From Burkholderiales bacterium (lineage in GTDB: Bacteria; Pseudomonadota; Gammaproteobacteria; Burkholderiales; Casimicrobiaceae): DNA of 7,149 nucleotides. Every line of letters starts with the position of its first letter. Position 1 is the first letter of the stretch. Under the pieces are notes generated by a model. It was not told the DNA's origin, did not search any database, and saw only the letters and a list, made by a program, of their open reading frames with translations. The stretch is taken from contig JANXNO010000283.1 in NCBI GenBank assembly GCA_025354075.1, forward strand, positions 1 through 7,149, read 5' to 3'. A program made the translations under genes and the position numbers. Shown in pieces: positions 4,723 to 7,149 of the stretch.

Positions 4723-7149
4723 CTAGCTAATCACCTTTGCGACCTGCGCCTTTAGTGCGGCGTCGAGCAACGCGATTGACTCGTTCAAGTGCGCGCGCAC
4801 TTCAATCGGACTGCCCGATTTGCTCACGGCCTTTTTCAGTTGCGCCAGCAGTTCAACGGTGTATTCGCGCTGCAAGCTGCGCGCGTCTGCTGGCGCGCGC
4901 GGGCTTGGACGAGAAACGGCTTCAGCAAGCAGGCGCACATGTTCGCGCTGCAAATTGCGCCGCATCATGCTGATCGGCGCGCCCGTATTGAGCTCGCTCC
5001 AGATCGACTTTTGCAGCGTGCCGTAGAGATCGGCCACGCTCAGCGCGCGGCTCGGGTCGGCAAGGGTTTCCGGCGCCGCGACGAGACGACCCGCCACCGT
5101 ATCGCGCATCAGCTGACCGAGCGTTGCGCGCTGCAATGCGAACACACGACCGGCCACCGATTGATCAATCGGTGCCACCTGTGGCACGCCGATATCTTCA
5201 TCGAACAGGGCATCAGTACGCGCATCAAAATCCGGCGTCAATTTACCCAGAAATTCCGGCTTGAATTTGAACGCGTCCACAGCGAACAGATTTTTGGCAA
5301 GCAGGTACAGAGCGCGGCGCTGCTTTTCAGCGTCGACCGGCGTCAACGGCTGCCGTCCGCTGCCCGCAACGTCGCGCAGCACCGTCACGCCCCCCACGTA
5401 TTTGGCGGTCAGCTCGCTGATGTCGGCCATCAGGCGAAAGCCGCGTTGAACGTTGCGACGCAGTTGCTCGTACCGGGTGCCTGCGGGCAGTTGCCGCGAT
5501 TGCACTCGATCCCACAGTTCGTGAATCACGGCAAAGCGCTTTTCATAAAAACCCAGCGGGTCGCTGGACAGATCGCTGCGGTTCACGTCAGGGTCAATGC
5601 CTTCAACGATGGGCAAGAAGCCTGCATCTTCGTCGGTGCCGTAGGCGAGTGCTGGCTCGCTTGAACGGGACAACGTTTTCGCCAGCTCAGCCTGTTCAGT
5701 CGCGGCGGTGGTTTCTTTGTAGCCGTACTCAATGGCCCAGATGTCGTAGCTGCCGACCGTGATCATCGAATACTGACCCTGACGCTCGCCTTTGGTGGCG
5801 ATGTTCAACGCGTTGTAGTCCATCACCGAGGAGGACACGCCGACCTCTGCGCCGAATTTGGCGTCGGTCAATTGCTCCGGCGTAATCGAGGTGGAGCCCT
5901 TGAAGTTGTGACGCAAGCCGAGCGTGTGGCCCACCTCGTGCGCGGTGATGTCCTTGATTGCATCCATGATCCACGACTCGGCCGCCGCAGAGCCGTATTC
6001 AAACTCACCGCGCGCCACCAGCAGGTCCATCGCGAACGCAGCCTCGGACAATTTGCTGTCGGCGTAGATGCACAGCTGCCCAGAATTTCGCATCAAGCCA
6101 TTGCCAACGGGACGCGGCGGATCTTCGGCAACGCGCGCGCTGTAGAGACGCGTGATGTCCTCATTCATCTCAATGTCAGCATCGAGAATTTCGCCGGTAC
6201 GCGGATCAACTTTGGACGGGCCGCGCGCGCCAAACTGAATGTTGTTGCCAGCGACCCAGCGGATCGAGGCGAAGCGCGTGGCGGAGGTGTCGAAATCGTC
6301 GCCTTCGGTCTGCTGCTTGACCACAATGGCGTTCTTGAATCCAATTTTTTCGTAGGCCTTGTTCCACTCCAGAATGCCGTCGGACACGGCCTTTCGGTAA
6401 GCGGCAGGAATGTTTTTGTCGAGCCAGTAGGTGATCGGCTGTTTCGGCTCCGACAATGCGGCAGACGGATCCTGTTTTTCAAGCCGCCAGCGATTGATGT
6501 AGCGGCTGCGCTGTTCGCGTTTGTCGGGATTGGTGAAGTCGTTTACGCCGGTGGTGAAGTAGCCCACGCGTGGATCGGCTTCGCGCGGACGCATCGGCGT
6601 GGGCAGCTTCGAGAAACCGTAGTAATAGCCCATGAACAGCGAGCGCACGTCCGGCAATGTGGTCGGAAAGCGCGGTGGCGGAGCTGACGGATTGGGCGTG
6701 GGTGGCGGCAGTGAAAGACGGTTCAACTGATAGTGTCCGCGCACATTAAAGCCAGTTTCTGTCTCGCTGTTGCGAACCTTTTCGATGCTCGAATTTTTTG
6801 CGTCGAAGGCGTACGACTGGTGAAACGTTTGCTCCAGTTGTTGTGCGGCCATCGGAAAGTCAGTGATGAACAGCGAGTTGGCCTCGATCAACACGCTTTT
6901 GCGCTCGGGATGCGGCGCGCTGGCAACCGTGCTGGTGCCGATCAGACTGTCCGAAAAAGATCGCTCAACGGTGTGTCGTATCGGCGCGTTGCTGTCCGCG
7001 GTGTAAGACACGTTTCTCGCAATGAGCTGCACGCCTTGCGAACCAAATTTTTTAAAGCTCGCGAAATATTGACCACGTCCCGCCGCGAGAAATCCGCCCA
7101 TCTGATTGCCGTACAAACCCGCGTCACCAATCGAATGCGTCACGTTGAC
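4723..7149 (-). CDS. Zinc-dependent metalloprotease, metzincin-like, DUF4953/DUF5117 type (N terminus missing)
   Basis: The gene enters from the right edge; the GTG at 7143 is an internal valine because the frame is open to 7149. About 808 residues remain. Numbering from that valine, HEVGHTLGLRH (402-412, bases 5940-5908) is a complete HExxHxxGxxH zinc site: three histidines bind zinc and the glutamate activates water. SSVMDYN (438-444) is the Met-turn expected in metzincins. The segment before it (about 170-340: MGYYYGFSKL, VGYFTTGVNDF, ITYWLDKNIP, FASIRWVAG, DPRTGEILDADIEMNED) and the part after it (YVGGV, PLTPVDAEKQRRAL) agree with the large DUF5117/DUF4953 proteases of proteobacteria and Bacteroidetes. 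These usually have an N-terminal signal peptide and DUF5118 region, which would lie off the window, so export is inferred. A proline-rich linker (145-163) separates the N-terminal part from the catalytic part. All catalytic residues are intact. Substrate unknown. It is the first visible gene of the minus-strand unit with the small secreted protein and trmB. Confidence 0.92.
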   Translation of the reverse strand, partial: VNVTHSIGDAGLYGNQMGGFLAAGRGQYFASFKKFGSQGVQLIARNVSYTADSNAPIRHTVERSFSDSLIGTSTVASAPHPERKSVLIEANSLFITDFPMAAQQLEQTFHQSYAFDAKNSSIEKVRNSETETGFNVRGHYQLNRLSLPPPTPNPSAPPPRFPTTLPDVRSLFMGYYYGFSKLPTPMRPREADPRVGYFTTGVNDFTNPDKREQRSRYINRWRLEKQDPSAALSEPKQPITYWLDKNIPAAYRKAVSDGILEWNKAYEKIGFKNAIVVKQQTEGDDFDTSATRFASIRWVAGNNIQFGARGPSKVDPRTGEILDADIEMNEDITRLYSARVAEDPPRPVGNGLMRNSGQLCIYADSKLSEAAFAMDLLVARGEFEYGSAAAESWIMDAIKDITAHEVGHTLGLRHNFKGSTSITPEQLTDAKFGAEVGVSSSVMDYNALNIATKGERQGQYSMITVGSYDIWAIEYGYKETTAATEQAELAKTLSRSSEPALAYGTDEDAGFLPIVEGIDPDVNRSDLSSDPLGFYEKRFAVIHELWDRVQSRQLPAGTRYEQLRRNVQRGFRLMADISELTAKYVGGVTVLRDVAGSGRQPLTPVDAEKQRRALYLLAKNLFAVDAFKFKPEFLGKLTPDFDARTDALFDEDIGVPQVAPIDQSVAGRVFALQRATLGQLMRDTVAGRLVAAPETLADPSRALSVADLYGTLQKSIWSELNTGAPISMMRRNLQREHVRLLAEAVSRPSPRAPADARSLQREYTVELLAQLKKAVSKSGSPIEVRAHLNESIALLDAALKAQVAKVIS

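Noticed and set aside
4789..5664. 291-codon + strand frame opposite the metalloprotease
   Set aside because: It is antisense to a conserved protease region, rich in Arg, His and Gln, and has no recognisable domain.
5872..6687. 271-codon + strand frame opposite the protease active-site region
   Set aside because: It lies antisense to the HExxHxxGxxH region and the domain before it; the long open frame follows from codon bias on the other strand.

Overview
The window looks like chromosomal DNA from a GC-rich proteobacterium, most likely a betaproteobacterium of the Burkholderiales type. The TrpC and TrmB sequences, a PglL-type O-glycosylation ligase and a probable IPTL-CTERM-like sorting tail together suggest this. 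The taxonomic call is inference from gene character; there is no rRNA gene or other phylogenetic marker. I see no tRNA, rRNA, CRISPR array, insertion sequence or phage gene.

Layout from left to right: (1) the 3' half of trpC (tryptophan biosynthesis, + strand, cut by the window edge); (2) a convergent minus-strand gene for an exported, repeat-containing protein with a C-terminal motif/transmembrane/basic tail, overlapping the end of trpC by 15 bp; (3) a 230-bp divergent intergenic region; (4) a + strand membrane protein of 584 residues that fits the PglL/Wzy_C O-oligosaccharyltransferase family; (5) 13 bp further on, a convergent minus-strand block read from right to left: a large zinc metalloprotease (its N terminus lies beyond the right edge), a small secreted cysteine-containing protein of unknown function, and trmB (tRNA m7G46 methyltransferase).

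The minus-strand block is probably one transcription unit: 31 bp separates the protease from the small secreted protein, and the latter overlaps trmB by 4 bp (GTGA). The start codon of the small secreted protein sits in the loop of a 14-bp, nearly perfect hairpin, followed on the minus strand by a short T run. This is the most striking non-coding signal here. It could be a terminator, an attenuator or a translational switch between the protease and the two downstream genes.

Functionally, trpC and trmB are housekeeping genes. The others concern the cell envelope: an exported sorted protein, a periplasm-facing glycan ligase, a probably exported protease and a small exported protein. A link between glycosylation and the neighbouring sorted protein is a speculation that can be tested. 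Nothing in the window clearly amounts to a new defence or mobile system.
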